NCBI RefSeq assembly: GCF_964355755.1
Contig: NC_092670.1
Coordinates: 5,607,001 to 5,667,000, forward strand
Origin: Antedon mediterranea
Lineage: Eukaryota > Echinodermata > Crinoidea > Comatulida > Antedonidae
Direction of reading: 5' to 3'
Length of the DNA stretch: 60,000 bases
Numbering within the stretch: the stretch's first letter is position 1; each line of letters opens with the position of its first letter. Shown here piece by piece: positions 23,395-34,540 of the stretch. Both the position numbers and the translations under genes were made by a program. The notes under the pieces are model-generated. The model worked only from the letters and a program-made list of their open reading frames with translations, was not told the origin of the DNA and made no database searches.

Positions 23395-25032
23395 TGGGTC
23401 TGTTTCTGCTGCATAACGCAATTTAACCGGTTATTTTAAAATAGATTAAAAATAGATAACAATAACAAGACCGCGTTTCTGCTCAATTTGTGCTCCGAAA
23501 TAACCGGTTAAATCTATGGGTGGTCGTCGAGCAAAACGTCATCATTACCCAAAATGCAATACACTCAGACGGAAGTAGTAAGTTGGCTGTTTGTTTACAT
23601 CGACGTCGTCAGTAGGCCTACACACGTGTGTATATCGCCGAACATCTCAAACATGTTAAAATAATAAAATGTTCTCTACAGGTCTACAACTTTTGTTTTT
23701 TGTAAAGCCTACTTTTACTATATCGCTAATAAAATTAATTCTCATGGCGCCTTCAATAACATGGGGAGGGTCGTGCAGCGCCCGATCGCGCCAAGGATAA
23801 TTTTTATCTAGCCTAAAATTCCTCAACAAAGGCGATGATGATACGGCCCTTCCCACGTGAACGACTGTTGTCTTTCGCGAGCGCGGTCCTACAAAAAACC
23901 AAACGGAAACAAAAACGAGACTTAGAATGTTGCAATACCTACCAAACGAGAGTAGATAATTGTTAATTAATTATGAAACGCCAACTTTTATAGCAAAAAT
24001 CGTCCGAATTTATGTTAAAAATGACGAGTTTAGCCACAAAAACTTAAATCAAACGAGAGTATCCAAGTCATAGAATATCGCACGCACATAGTGCCTTTAA
24101 TAGAATAATGAGTATTAAACATTGTTTCGTATATTTATGTACTAACATAAATAATAACACATTTCTATGCTTAATAAAATCATATTTAATATATTATCAA
24201 AGGCTCTCATAACCTTTGTTTTCGGTCGATGTAATGTTTTTCTACAAAAATTATATAAAACGATCAAATTAAGATTGTTCATTGTTCTCCTATTTAAGGC
24301 ACTAAGGGCGTGCCTTAAATACGCTCGTTTGGATTAAGGTTTTGTTGCTAAATTCATCGTTTATAACATAAATTCGGATGATTTTTGCTATAAAATTTGG
24401 GTTTTCATAATTAATTAACCATTATCTACTATCTTTTGGTAGGTATTTGCAACATTCTGAGTCCCTTTTGTTTCCGTTTTGGTGTTTATATATGACCATC
24501 CATACCCTTCGCGAGCGTGTACTAACGCCTCAAATTGCTTAGCTTGGGTAGTCCCCGGAACTCCACCCCAAATTCCTCTTTTACTTTCGCAAAAATGCTC
24601 TTATTTATTATCTGTGATTCTTTTCTATTGCCTGCCATCCTTCCCCGTACTTTCTCTCCCCCCACAACTGAATAACATATCTTGTGATTTCATTCATCCA
24701 CATACATGTTCACTTCTTCGTTCGACTGTCAAAACCACGAGGAAAACACACACCGTATGCGACGGTATCTGACCCGGGGTCACAACTGTCAATCAAATAA
24801 CCGTTATTTCGTGTTGCAGCTAAGAATTGCTCAGCGATAACCGGTTAAACGGCGTTCTAACACCGATTTAAATTGGTGTTTTTAACCGGTTATTTTGCGC
24901 TGCCTTTTAACCGGTTACCACAAATATGTCCTGTTTCTGCTGCCAAGAAAATGGAGTTAATTTATTCACACCGATTTTAATTTATTCACACCGATTTTAA
25001 CCGGTTATTTTTTATGCAGCAGAAACAGGCCC
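23395..25032. mobile_element. Inverted-repeat DNA element with palindromic AACCGGTT motifs
   Basis: The ends are inverted: GGGTCTGTTTCTGCTGCATAA near 23397-23417 and its complement, with one change, near 25011-25031. Inside, next to both ends, the palindrome TAACCGGTTA or close forms occurs about six times (near 23427, 23501, 24838, 24888, 24908, 24998), a spacing expected of subterminal transposase-binding repeats. No transposase ORF is present. A second inverted-repeat element is nested inside. Confidence 0.6.
23880..24510. mobile_element. Nested inverted-repeat element
   Basis: Positions about 23890-24062 and 24330-24500 are imperfect reverse complements over roughly 170 bp. Shared blocks include AACGGAAACAAAA, AGAATGTTGCAA, TTAATTAATTATGAAA and TATAGCAAAAATC. 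The single-copy centre is about 250 bp. No ORF is present. Exact termini and target duplication are unresolved. Confidence 0.65.
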
Positions 25033-25085
25033 TGTATTACGTCACTTATCGTCAAAGTATTCAATTAGAAACTTTATTTTGCTGC

Positions 25086-25273
25086 TAAAGCGTGGTTCCC
25101 GCTAGAACGCAACGCAGTGACGTATTGACTCAAAGTAATGTATTGGGTAATCACAAGTGGGAATCAAATGTTTAATTTCACGTAGGCGGGGGCAAAAACA
25201 ATTATTGGAAGGTCATGTTCTTACGTTGCGTATGTTGCGTTACGTTGCGTCGCTAGTGGTAACCAAGCTTTAC
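25086..25273. mobile_element. Short MITE-like element
   Basis: The left end AAGCGTGGTTCCCGCTAG and the complement of the right end AAGCTTGGTTACCACTAG are inverted repeats of about 30 bp continuing into ACGCAACG. The element is about 190 bp with no coding capacity. The left terminus and an internal GTAATCACAAGTGG block also occur at the edges of the 4700-9390 region, so the two are related. Confidence 0.65.
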
Positions 25274-25476
25274 TATCATCAACCGTTTTGTGTCCAGATT
25301 TTTACCAGACATTTAAATATAGAGATTTTATCTCTTTTGAATATTTGTTTGTTCAGTTTTAATTTATTGTGTTCTAACAATAACACTACTCATTGTTTTA
25401 ATATAACTAAATATGTGCTTATTCGGCATTTATTTTATTAAAAATTACTTCTTCTTCTTCGTATTAGGAGCCAAGT

Positions 25477-25505
25477 TCAGATGTGAAGACTCTGCTCCTC
25501 AAACT
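25477..25505 (-). CDS. Candidate last exon of gene A
   Basis: An AG precedes 25505 on the minus strand, and a phase-1 frame encodes FEEQSLHI, then TGA at 25479-25477. AATAAA-like signals follow near 25434-25429. The phase agrees with the donor at 26518. The acceptor has a weak pyrimidine tract and the exon is very short, so chance is a real alternative. Confidence 0.25.
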
Positions 25506-26159
25506 CTGTTTTGCTAGCTCTAATTACTGTTATTCACATTTCTATTACTTTTTAATAATGGATGTTTTTATTGTTTTTAATTAGACACTTACGCGTTATG
25601 TGAAAGATTAATTAATGATTAATGTCTTACATTACATACATTTTAAAATTTCTTGTACAATAATAATAGCACACTAACTAGCACTTTGTTTGGTTAATTC
25701 AGTTATGTCTAATACAACCATAGTTATTTTATTGATTTAGATATTGAAATCATAATTTTTCTGCTATCTTTGGAGATTTAAACTCAACTATCTTTCAATT
25801 TTACGTACTTTCTCTAACAACCAATTAACAGCCCCGCAAAAGTACTCAATAATTACAATGTTACATTTTCACGAACCACACAATTCTGAGGCAATTTTTT
25901 TTAGGCCAAGGTAAATAACATTGACAAAACTTTATTGCCACGCATTCCTTGAAGCTGGTCGACTTTCTTCTTGCAAGCTGGACGCGGTGAACAAACGATT
26001 TAATGAGCCTGTTAACGTAAAAGAAACAATGTATGGTGGTTATAAGCTGTAATCAGAAGCCTAGCTTTACGTTCTTTTACTTCTTTTACTAAGTTTATGT
26101 TGATAACATCCATCTTAACTTCAACTCAGCACCGAACCCTCTTTTCTTTATAATGTTAA

Positions 26160-26424
26160 GACGTAACGTTACGGCGAGTTGCGTTGAATTGACAGGATTC
26201 AACGATTTTACAGGAAAAGTGGGTAAAAATTAACGTTAAGAATCATTTAAATCTGCAATCGTTGAAGATGAACCAAGTTCAACTCAACTTTACGAACGTT
26301 AAAACCAATCAAATGATCCATCAACATCGACTGATACACTAGTGGGAAGAATATTGTTGTCCGAGTATTTTATTTTGCCTGGTCGGTTATACATTTAACG
26401 CAACTCGTCGTAACGTTACATCGA
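26160..26424. mobile_element. Small inverted-repeat element carrying a copy of the cytoplasmic exon
   Basis: The sequence CGTAACGTTACGGCGAGTTG continuing GCGTT (from about 26161) is mirrored at 26396-26422 with few changes, giving inverted ends of about 22 bp that include the palindrome GTAACGTTAC. Next to the right end, 26320-26395 is a diverged copy of the gene A cytoplasmic exon (see 26518-26612). Either the element picked up exon sequence or it inserted beside a duplicated exon. Confidence 0.5.
26320..26395 (-). pseudogene. Duplicate fragment of gene A cytoplasmic exon
   Basis: On the minus strand it reads YNRPGKIKYSDNNILPTSV, close to the exon at 26518-26612 (YNRPGQIKYPDNNVLPSSV). The copy has lost the AG acceptor context and ends in unrelated sequence with stops. 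It lies inside inverted repeats. Confidence 0.65.
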
Positions 26425-26517
26425 TTGAAAAACAGGCTTTATGTTTGGGTAACCCTACAGCAGAACTCACAAGGAAACAATTACTACTGTATTTCGTTAG
26501 ATATTTTGGTTGCCTAC

Positions 26518-26612
26518 CTGATGAATGTGAACTTGATCCATCAACATCGACTGATACACTAGAAGGAAGAACATTGTTGTCCGGATATTTTATTTGACCT
26601 GGTCGGTTATAC
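26518..26612 (-). CDS. Gene A cytoplasmic-tail exon
   Basis: A 95-bp minus-strand exon with acceptor CAAG before 26612 and donor GTAGGC after 26518, phases 2 to 1. It follows the transmembrane exon in phase. It encodes YNRPGQIKYPDNNVLPSSV and a Ser-rich end. The paralogous exon in gene B (15168-15265) shares RPGQI. Two tyrosines lie in a polar setting (YNRP, YPDNN), which could be phosphorylation sites; this is speculation. Confidence 0.65.
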
Positions 26613-26880
26613 CTTGTTCATTTGAAGAAAATATGTAAATAAAAGTTATTCTAAAAACTACATCACAATGCTATTTAATTCACTATGTCGTTCGGATGGT
26701 CGGTTGGTCGGTCGGTAAACACTAACTCAAATTGGAGCACACGACTGCAGCCATGTATTTGGCCTTGTTTATTTAAAAAACAAAATGTCAGTCGGCAACT
26801 AATTAGATAGATGGAACATTATTCCCGCCAAACATTACGATACAAATAAAGCATAATAAATATGATAAACACAAACTTAC

Positions 26881-27094
26881 AATTTGTATACTGCAAAAAC
26901 AACAACAACTGCAACTGCAAAACAACATATTCCAATAACTACAAACACAGTGTATTGCTTTTTATCATCGTCACTGTTTTTTTTTTCCTCATTTGAATAA
27001 AGAGAAACATCTGCGATTTCCATCTGAATAGCAGCTTCAATGCTCTCCTTTTCTTGTTCAATTGAAGTTTTTACAACTTCAGATGGAATGTATT
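26881..27094 (-). CDS. Gene A transmembrane exon
   Basis: A 214-bp minus-strand exon with acceptor TTTCAG before 27094 and donor GTAAGT after 26881, phases 1 to 2. It encodes an acidic, Glu/Ser-rich juxtamembrane stretch of about 45 residues, then the hydrophobic span YTVFVVIGICCFAVAVVVVF and AVYK. The span aligns with the gene B exon at 15631-16114, with the same donor phase. If the donor were not used, a stop codon would follow one residue later. Confidence 0.75.
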
Positions 27095-27750
27095 CTGAAA
27101 TAATTATAACAATGCAAGGATTTTCTTCATAATTCTCAACTCTTTTTTTTTGTGATGTTTCTCTAAAAACCTTTATACAGAACATTTCGTAACTTGATCA
27201 ACATTGTAGACATTTCATGAAGTTGTGCATCTGACTTCATTATGACATTATAGTTGAATTTGTTCAACTTTGCGCGATTTTTATTAAATTGTATAATTGA
27301 TCATTTTAAAAGTAATAGGCCTAAATATAATTCATATCAAGGATCAATTTTCTGTTGAGTAAAAATGGCGTATTCCACAATAACAATTACACGCGCACGC
27401 ATGTATGCACATTTAAAATGCTCGAAATCAACATCTATAATTGCCTTATTTTTGTTTTTTGTTTGTTTTATCTTTATACTGGGTGACCTCTTCTTAGTAG
27501 CCTAAGTCATTAAGCATTTCAAAATAAGCATGTTACACAATTGCCTATTCTATACAGATGAATGATATTATGTTTAGCAATTCGTGTTTACACAGATTCG
27601 TGTTTATGTTTCGTACATAATTTGTTACTTTATATTATTTTGTTGACTTCCTACATTATATGAATCGTGTGTCCTTTCATATACACTTTCTCAAATCAAC
27701 TAGTTATTTACGTTTACAATATTATAATGTCTTATAATGTGTTATCTTAC

Positions 27751-27965
27751 CCTTTGTATTGGCATTTCTGCGGACAATATGTCTGAGTGATAGCTTTTTT
27801 TGTTGCTCAGCATCTCTCTTACGTCGTTCAGTATTGTTCTGATAACATGTTTCAAAATAGTCTTTGTATTTAACCGACAGAACTATGTTAATCTGGTTAT
27901 TATTAGTATCTTCAATCAGCTTTATATTCTCTTGCGTTGTAATATTTCCAATTAATATGTTTTGT
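27751..27965 (-). CDS. Gene A juxtamembrane exon with RRKRD site
   Basis: A 215-bp minus-strand exon with acceptor AATAG before 27965 and donor GTAAGA after 27751, phases 2 to 1. It encodes about 72 residues: QNILIGNITTQENIKLIED, VLSVKYKDYFETCYQNN, then TERRKRDAEQQKK and a basic end. RRKRD is a polybasic site of the furin type, about 70 residues before the membrane span, so ectodomain processing is possible. I do not recognise the fold. Both splice phases match the neighbours. Confidence 0.65.
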
Positions 27966-28414
27966 CTATTAAAAAAACCCGTCAGGTATATATTAAATAA
28001 TAGTTCTATTTTTAATTGAATGCTGTAACTCTTCTATTTACACCCTGCAATACATTCTATACCTAACATAAAAATGATGAACATTCATATTATGTATGAT
28101 AATAACATAACATTAGTTATAAACTATTTTAGATTAAACTTTCATTCCACACACCGTGCGATCTTCAGGTCTTTGTGCCATAACATTTTGTTATGTTATT
28201 AATTATATAGCACACCTGTGTATATTCTTGTCCTTACATAATAATTAATATAATACCAATACCAACAAGTTATCTTATTTTTACTTCTTACTAATTAACT
28301 AAGTCATAATTAATTTAAAATGCTTTTAAAAATACATATTAAAGTTAAAGAAATTGTTGAAAAGAGAATATTCATTACAGAAACTTGCCTAATATACATT
28401 TATATATTATTTAC

Positions 28415-28455
28415 CCACGATCGAATAATGATGAAAATAACTCACGCATAAGATT
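28415..28455 (-). CDS. Gene A small juxtamembrane exon (NLMRELFSSLFDR)
   Basis: A 41-bp minus-strand exon with acceptor GGACAG before 28455 and donor GTAAAT after 28415, phases 0 to 2. The phase chain with the exons at 28505 and 27965 is exact. It encodes a short amphipathic segment. Confidence 0.5.
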
Positions 28456-28504
28456 CTGTCCACACACAGCAAAGGGCAGCATTTAAATAACAGAAGGTAT
28501 TTAC

Positions 28505-28555
28505 GGCATTCGAAGTAATGAAACGAAATATTTCTTTGGCGGTAGTCCACTGTTC
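28505..28555 (-). CDS. Gene A small juxtamembrane exon (EQWTTAKEIFRFITSNA)
   Basis: A 51-bp minus-strand exon with acceptor TATAG before 28555 and donor GTAAAT after 28505, phase 0-0, encoding 17 residues. It continues an apparently helical region. Confidence 0.5.
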
Positions 28556-28713
28556 CTATAATATTGCAAATATATTTTATAAATAAAAATATAATAATAA
28601 TGCATTTATTTTGTTTAAGCTTTGAAATTGTTTTAGTATTTTAGTGTGACATTGACATGATATCGAGCTTAGTTACTTTGTGTAGCTGCTAAAATTGTAT
28701 ATTTTTTTCATAC

Positions 28714-28760
28714 CTCCTGACCATGTAAAATTAATGAAACGGCTTCTATGTAATTATCAC
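28714..28760 (-). CDS. Gene A small exon after the mucin stalk
   Basis: A 47-bp minus-strand exon with acceptor TCTTACAG before 28760 and donor GTATGA after 28714, phases 1 to 0. It encodes DNYIEAVSLILHGQE. Its incoming phase matches the donor of the mucin exon. An antisense copy of a dispersed repeat lies just upstream at about 28815-28890. Confidence 0.55.
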
Positions 28761-28934
28761 CTGTAAGATATGAATGGAAAAGACTAATATTTTAATTCCT
28801 AATGCTCGTTGTTGTTTCGAGATCCAGCCACTTATATCCACAGCATTTTCATTTTTGCGGTAATTTACATTTTATTTATTTTTTTAAAATGATGGACCCA
28901 TTTATAATTATTTTAATAATAATGGTTAGCTTAC

Positions 28935-31900
28935 TGGCAAAAGTGGTTGACTCCACCTCTGTTTTAGTAGCTTTTCTCGTGGCTGCACTGGGTTCATTGG
29001 TATTTGACTCTTCAGAACTAATGTCTGTCTGCTGTGTTGATGTAAACGTAGTCCGACCATGTGCAGTATGTTCTAATGTAAATCCAACATCACGTTGACT
29101 TGCTGTGGTCACCAAATCATCACCAAATGTTTCAGTTGTTAGACCTTTATCAGTATAAGTACTCGACCACGTATCTGTTGTTTCCCGAGTTGACCGTTCT
29201 GTTAGTGTTTGCTCATTTGTTAGACCATTCCAATCATAACTACTCGACGTCACATCTGTTTCATCCAGCAAAACTGTTGTAGCCTGACTTGTTCTCTCGC
29301 TTTCAAGAATTGTAGTTCGCCGAGTTTCTTCATTTGTTCCATCAATACTACTTGTGTCTATCTCATCCGTCATGGCTGCTGTTACCTCACTTGTTATTTC
29401 AGTTTCTGGAATTGTAGTTTGCTCAGTTGTTAAATAGTTTATATCATAACTACTCGACAACGGTGTGAGGTCATCCGACGTTAATGTTGTTTCCGACGTT
29501 GTTTTTTCTGATTTTGGTATTATAGTTTGCTCGGTAGTTCCATCCAAGTTAGCCGTTGACGCTTTGGTTGTTCTTCCTTTTTCTGAAATTTTTGTAGTTT
29601 GTTCAATGTTTTCATAAGAACTGCTCGATGATATGTCATCTAAAGCAGTGGTTGCTTCCAGAGTTGCCTTTTCTGTTTCTTGTATTATAATTTGGTCAAT
29701 TGTTATACTTGGTAGATTATCAGTACTCGACCGCGAGGCTATTTCGTCCAAAATAGTTGATCTTTCTGTTTCTGGAATTGTAACTATCCCAGTTATTTTA
29801 TCATTTCCTTCATCACTACTCGTGTATACGTCATCCATCATATTCGTTGTAGCTATAGTTGTTTCCTTTGTTCCTGAAATAGTAGTTTGCCGAGTTCCTT
29901 CACTTATTCCATCAACGGTACTTGCGTCTATCTTCTCCGAAATGGTTGTTGTTTCGTGAGTTGCTGTTTCTTGAATTGTAGTTTTCCGAGTTACTTCACT
30001 TATTCCATCAACGGTACTTGCATCTATCTCATCCATAATGGTTATTGTTTCTTGAGTTGCTGTTTCTTTAATTGTAGTTTGCCGAGTTCCTTCACTTATT
30101 CCATCAATGTTACTTGGGGCTATCTCCTCCGACATTGTTGTTGTTTCTTGAGTTGCTGTTTCTGGAATTGTAGTTTGCCAAATTTCTACAATTTCATAAA
30201 AACTGCTCGATGCTATGTCACCCAAAACAGTGATTGGTTCCTTAGTTTGTCTTACTGTTTCTAATATTTCAATTTGGTCGGTCGTTACACTTAGTATATC
30301 AACACTACTTGACCGCGAGACTATGTCATCCAGCAAAAGTGTTGTTTCTTTTTCTGGAGTTGTAGGTAACCCAGTTGTATATATTCCGCCATCAGTACCC
30401 GAATTTATGTCATTCAACATAACCGTTGTGGCTATAGTTGTTTCTGAAATTATAGCTGTTTCATCCAATATGGGAGTTGTAGCGTGAGTGATTCCTTCTG
30501 CTTCTAGACTTGTAGTTCTTCCATCAACGCTACTTAATTCTATTTCATCAATCATGACTGTTGTTTCATGAGATCTTAATTCTGTTTCTGGAATTGTAGA
30601 TTTCTCAGTTGTTAAATATGTTAAATCATAACTACTCGACCACGAGGTTAGGTCATCAGATATGTATGTTGTTTCCAAAGTTGTTTCTGTTTTTGGTATT
30701 ATAGTTTTCTCGATTGTTTTATCTAACTTGTTAGTTGAGACTTCAGTTGTTCCTTCTGTTTCTGGAATTGTAGTTGTTTTATCTTTCTCGTCGTCATTAC
30801 TCGACCATGAGACAATGTCATCCAAAAAAGTTGATATTTCTGTTTCTTGAATTGTAGTTTGCTCAGTTGTTTCATGTATCATATTATTACTACTCGATGA
30901 CAATGTTAGATCATCTGACATGTATGCTGTTTCCAGCGTTATTCTTTCTGTTTCTGGGGTTGTAGTTTTCACAATTACATCAAAATTGTCATCAGAGCTG
31001 CTCGATGATATGTCATCTAAAGCAGTGGATGCTTCCAGAGTTATCTTTTCTGTTTCTTGTATTATAATTTGGTCAATTGTTATACTTGGTAGATCATCAG
31101 TACTCGACCGCGAGGCTATGTCGTCCAAAAGAGTTGATCTTTCTGTTTCTGGAATTGTAGCTATCCCAGTTATTTTATCATTTCCTTCATCACTTCTCGA
31201 GTATATGTCATCCATCATATTCGTTGTAGCTATAGTTGTAGTTTCATTTGTTCCTGAAATTGTAGTTTGTCGAGTTCCCTCACTTATTTCATCAACGCTA
31301 CTTGTGTCTATCTCATTCATCATGGTTGTTGTCTCTTGAGTTACAGTTTCTTCATTTTGTTCATAAGAACTGCTCGATGCTGCTATGTCATCCAAAACAG
31401 TGGTTGGTTCCTGACTTTGTCTTACTGTTTCTAATATTTCAATTTGATCGGTCGCTACACTTAGTATATCAACACTACTCGACTGCGAGGCTATGTCATC
31501 CATCAAAGGTGTTGTTTCTTTTACTGGCGTTGTAGGCAGCCCAGTTGTTGTATATATTCCGTCATCACTGCCCGAGTATATGTCATTCAACATAACCGTT
31601 GTGGCTATAGTTATGTCGTTTGTTTCTGAAATTGAAGCTTTTTCATCCAATATGGCTGTTGTAGCAGCTTGATTAGTTCCTGTTGTTTCTAGACTTGTAA
31701 TACTTTCTGTTTTTCCATCAACGCTACTCAAGTCTATTTCATCAAGCATGACTGTTGTTTCATGAGATCTTAATTCTGTTTCTGGAATTGTAGTTTTCTC
31801 GGCTGTTAAATAGGTTATATCATAACTACTCGACCACGACGTTAGGTCATCAGATATATATGTTGTTTCCAAAGTTGTTTCTGTTTTTGGTATTATAGTT

Positions 31901-32351
31901 TGCCCGATTGTTTTATCTAACTTGTTAGTTGAGACTTCAGTTGTTCTTTCTGTTTCTGAAATTGTAGTTGTTTTATCTTTCTCGTCGTCATTACTCGACC
32001 ATGAGACAATGTCATCCAACAAAGTTGATATTTCTGTTTCTTGAATTGTAGTTTGCTCAGTTGTTTCATGTATCATATCATTACTACTCGATGACAATGT
32101 TACATCATCAGACAAGTATGTTGTTTCCAGCGTTATTCTTTCTGTTTCTGGAGTTGTAGTTTTCCCAATTACATCAAAATTGTCATCCGAACTGCTCAAT
32201 AAAATGTCATCAAAAATAGTGGTTGCTTTTGTTATTTCTGTTTCTAGCTTTGTAATTTGATTGGTTGTTACACTTTTTTCATCATAACTTCTTGACCACG
32301 AGACTATCTCATTTAACACAGATGTTATTTCCCAAGTTTTTGTTTCGGCTT
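28935..32351 (-). CDS. Gene A giant mucin-like exon (1139 codons)
   Basis: One uninterrupted minus-strand exon of 3417 bp, with acceptor TTTCAG before 32351 and donor GTAAGC after 28935, phase 1-1 (3417 is 1139 codons). It is dominated by Thr, Ser, Glu and Asp in irregular repeats of about 25-40 residues with patterns such as TTIPETERTT, LDDIxSxSSxYD and TDQIxILETV. There are no cysteine-rich domains. The composition suggests an extended, heavily O-glycosylated, acidic stalk between the CUB modules and the membrane. A block of about 1.19 kb is duplicated inside it (for example 30811 and 32005 are equivalent, 398 codons apart). The first methionine often assumed at 32400 lies in the intron. 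Confidence 0.8.
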
Positions 32352-32540
32352 CTGAAATATTAAATTGCTTGATGTGTAATATAAAGGAATAATTAGACAT
32401 ACAGTTTTCTAAAAAAAAAAAAAAAACTACAACTTGTAAATATATACCTATAATTTGTTTTAAATATAATAATTATTATCTTTTTTTTGTTTACCTTGAA
32501 AACATTAAATAGAACCTCCTCATTGGAGGAGTTAACATAC

Positions 32541-32873
32541 CTATTTCAATAACATTCAGTCCCAGAGCAAATCCTCTGTTAACCACTGAAAAATCAGTTT
32601 GAAAAGTTATATTCACGTGTGTTGTAACCAGAATAGAGTTGTTACTAGTCCACTCTATAAGTAATGTATCGCCATTGATATCAACATAAGTTATAATCAA
32701 AAAGTCGCAACAGTTTTCCAGCTCTAAGTCATAAAACGTGAGTAGAATTCCAGTATTTTGTGGACTGTCCACGATCCATTCACAATTGTGGTTGTTATCG
32801 TAGTTATCGGGGTAATTTGGAGAAGTTATTTTGATAACATCATTACTGTTTAGATAAATGTTTTCAACACAAT
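32541..32873 (-). CDS. Gene A CUB domain, type A, copy nearest the stalk
   Basis: A 333-bp exon, phase 1-1, with acceptor CACCAG before 32873 and donor GTATGT after 32541. It encodes a CUB domain of 111 residues: CVENIYLNSNDVIKITSPNY, PDNYDNNHNCEWIV, GILLTFYDLELENCCDFLII, and a FSVVNRGFALGL end. CUB is an extracellular beta-sandwich used for protein or glycan binding, often calcium-dependent. The exon is open throughout. It lies last in the CUB series, directly before the mucin exon. Confidence 0.85.
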
Positions 32874-33167
32874 CTGGTGAGGTAAGAAGACAATATTTGT
32901 TACTGATTAAATACTAATTGAACGACACAAAATAATATATAGTTGTAAGTTTATTTGGATATTGCTAATTAATGGTTGTAGTATTAGGCTAGTTACACCT
33001 GGTTTTCCTCTTCTTCTCGGTGCATCTATATGTTGAATTGACAGTCGACTGATTAAATTATTAGAGTATATTCCTAAATAATCGCATTTCTAGTAATGTA
33101 ATCACAATAAGTTTACTTTCTTCTTTAACTTATTTATATCATAGTATTACCATTATATCTGGTTTTT

Positions 33168-33275
33168 AGTCGCGTGGACGCGACTCTATAGTTCACTATG
33201 TCGGTCGGTCGGTCGGTCTGTCGGTCCGGTATCATTTTAGCACGCGACTTATGGCTGTTGGCCTTGTTAATAATA
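33168..33275 (+). repeat. Dispersed tetranucleotide-bearing repeat, copy in gene A intron
   Basis: It contains the AGTCGCGTGGACGCGACT hairpin, TATAGTTCACTATGTCGG, a GGTC array, CGGTCCGGTATCA and GGCTGTTGGCCTTGTT. It is present in this unit only and absent at the equivalent place in the other two duplicated units. Confidence 0.75.
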
Positions 33276-33364
33276 TACTCTCTTTGATTGTTTCCTTATT
33301 ATCGTGTACAAAAAAACAATAACTTTAAATTATTACACTGTGCAAAAAAGTATACAATACTAAC

Positions 33365-33712
33365 CTAATAGTTCAATGACTTCAAGTCCTAGAGCAAACC
33401 CTCTATTCACAATTGAAAAATCTGTATAAAATCTTATGTTCACGTTTTCTTTAGCTAGAATAGTTGTGTTAATACTTCTTCCAGTGAACATTTCCGTCAC
33501 TTCCATGTTATCGATGACGTCAACATAAGTGATCGTCAAAAAGTCACAGCATCTCTCTAGGTCTATGTCATAAAACGTGAGTAGAATTCCTGTATTTTCC
33601 GGACTATACACAATCCATTTGCAGTTTTGGTTATCATCGTGGTTCAAAGGATAATTTTGAGAAGTTATGTTTACAACCTCGCTTGTGGTTAAATAAATGT
33701 TTTCAAAACAAT
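33365..33712 (-). CDS. Gene A CUB domain, type B, unit 1
   Basis: A 348-bp exon, phase 1-1, with acceptor CAACAG before 33712 and donor GTTAGT after 33365. It encodes a CUB of 116 residues distinguished from type A by VDVIDNMEVTEMFTGRSINT and the end EVIELL. It is the most diverged type-B copy (for example SEVVNITSQNYPLNHDDNQN in place of NDVINITSPNYPDNYDNNHN), consistent with unit 1 being the oldest. Confidence 0.85.
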
Positions 33713-34232
33713 CTGTTGAATGGAGTAAAACTGATGTTAGAAATAAACTAATCGTTAATACCTTGATTTAGAGAATCATTTATATTTCTATTTTTTAGAA
33801 ATATTTATTGATGTTCACAATTTTAAGAAGTAATACTATAATTTACGTTTAGAAATATATAGAGAGATACGTGTAATTCCAACGATGCGATCAGTCGATA
33901 CGGGTGTTCGGCTGTCGAGACTAAACACTGTTTTAATTTGGAGGCACGGTATTTGTAAATCCGGCCATTGCGGTATACAGCAGATGAGGTTGCATAGTTG
34001 ATATGTAACGTAAAAACTCGCGAAACATGGCCTCTGTTATTTTTTGGCAATTTTTAGTGTTTATCCGTAAAATTCAGGAAAGTGATATAGCCTATCCTGT
34101 GCGGCCCATCAAGAAACATTAGTGTGCCAAATGTCAGCACGTACCATTCAGCGACCAATTTATTAGCATTAATATATAGATACTTTATTAAATATAATAG
34201 ATTTTTAAAGAAATGTTTAAAATTGTACCTAC

Positions 34233-34283
34233 CATTTACCACCGTTGAGTTACTCCTCTCTCTTTGAAAGTCTGAAGTTGCAT
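34233..34283 (-). CDS. Gene A linker-1 exon, unit 1
   Basis: A 51-bp phase 1-1 exon with acceptor TTGTAG and donor GTAGGT. It encodes ATSDFQRERSNSTVVN between split codons. The Ser/Thr-rich spacer includes an N-S-T glycosylation sequon. Confidence 0.6.
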
Positions 34284-34492
34284 CTACAATTAAATGTATG
34301 ATATTCATGTGAGTGATGAAAGTTTATTTTACTGCAAGTCTACCGTAGCAAAAATCATATCAATTTTACAAGAGAGAATACAACATTTAGCAATATTTTT
34401 AAGCATAGGCCTAATCTTCATAAAGTTTGTGGATATAGGCCTATGCTTAAATACTAGCATTTTGATATGACGTTAAAGACAATTAAACTTAC

Positions 34493-34540
34493 CGGTTATG
34501 GTAACCCATTCAGTAACTATTTCTGTGCCTAAAGATGTAT
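34493..34540 (-). CDS. Gene A short exon (TSLGTEIVTEWVTIT), unit 1
   Basis: A 48-bp phase 1-1 exon with acceptor TTTAG and donor GTAAG. It is conserved in all three units at 34493, 37314 and 40250 with at most a residue or two changed, so it is likely used. It encodes a short spacer of unknown role. Confidence 0.6.

Noticed and set aside
28802-31535. Several plus-strand ORFs (60-139 residues) rich in V, S and I
   Set aside because: They are the antisense of the mucin-like exon; its repetitive Thr/Ser/Glu codons keep the opposite strand open.
33823-34308. Two minus-strand ORFs of 75 and 84 residues in gene A
   Set aside because: They run through intron sequence and across the linker-1 splice sites, with no domain.
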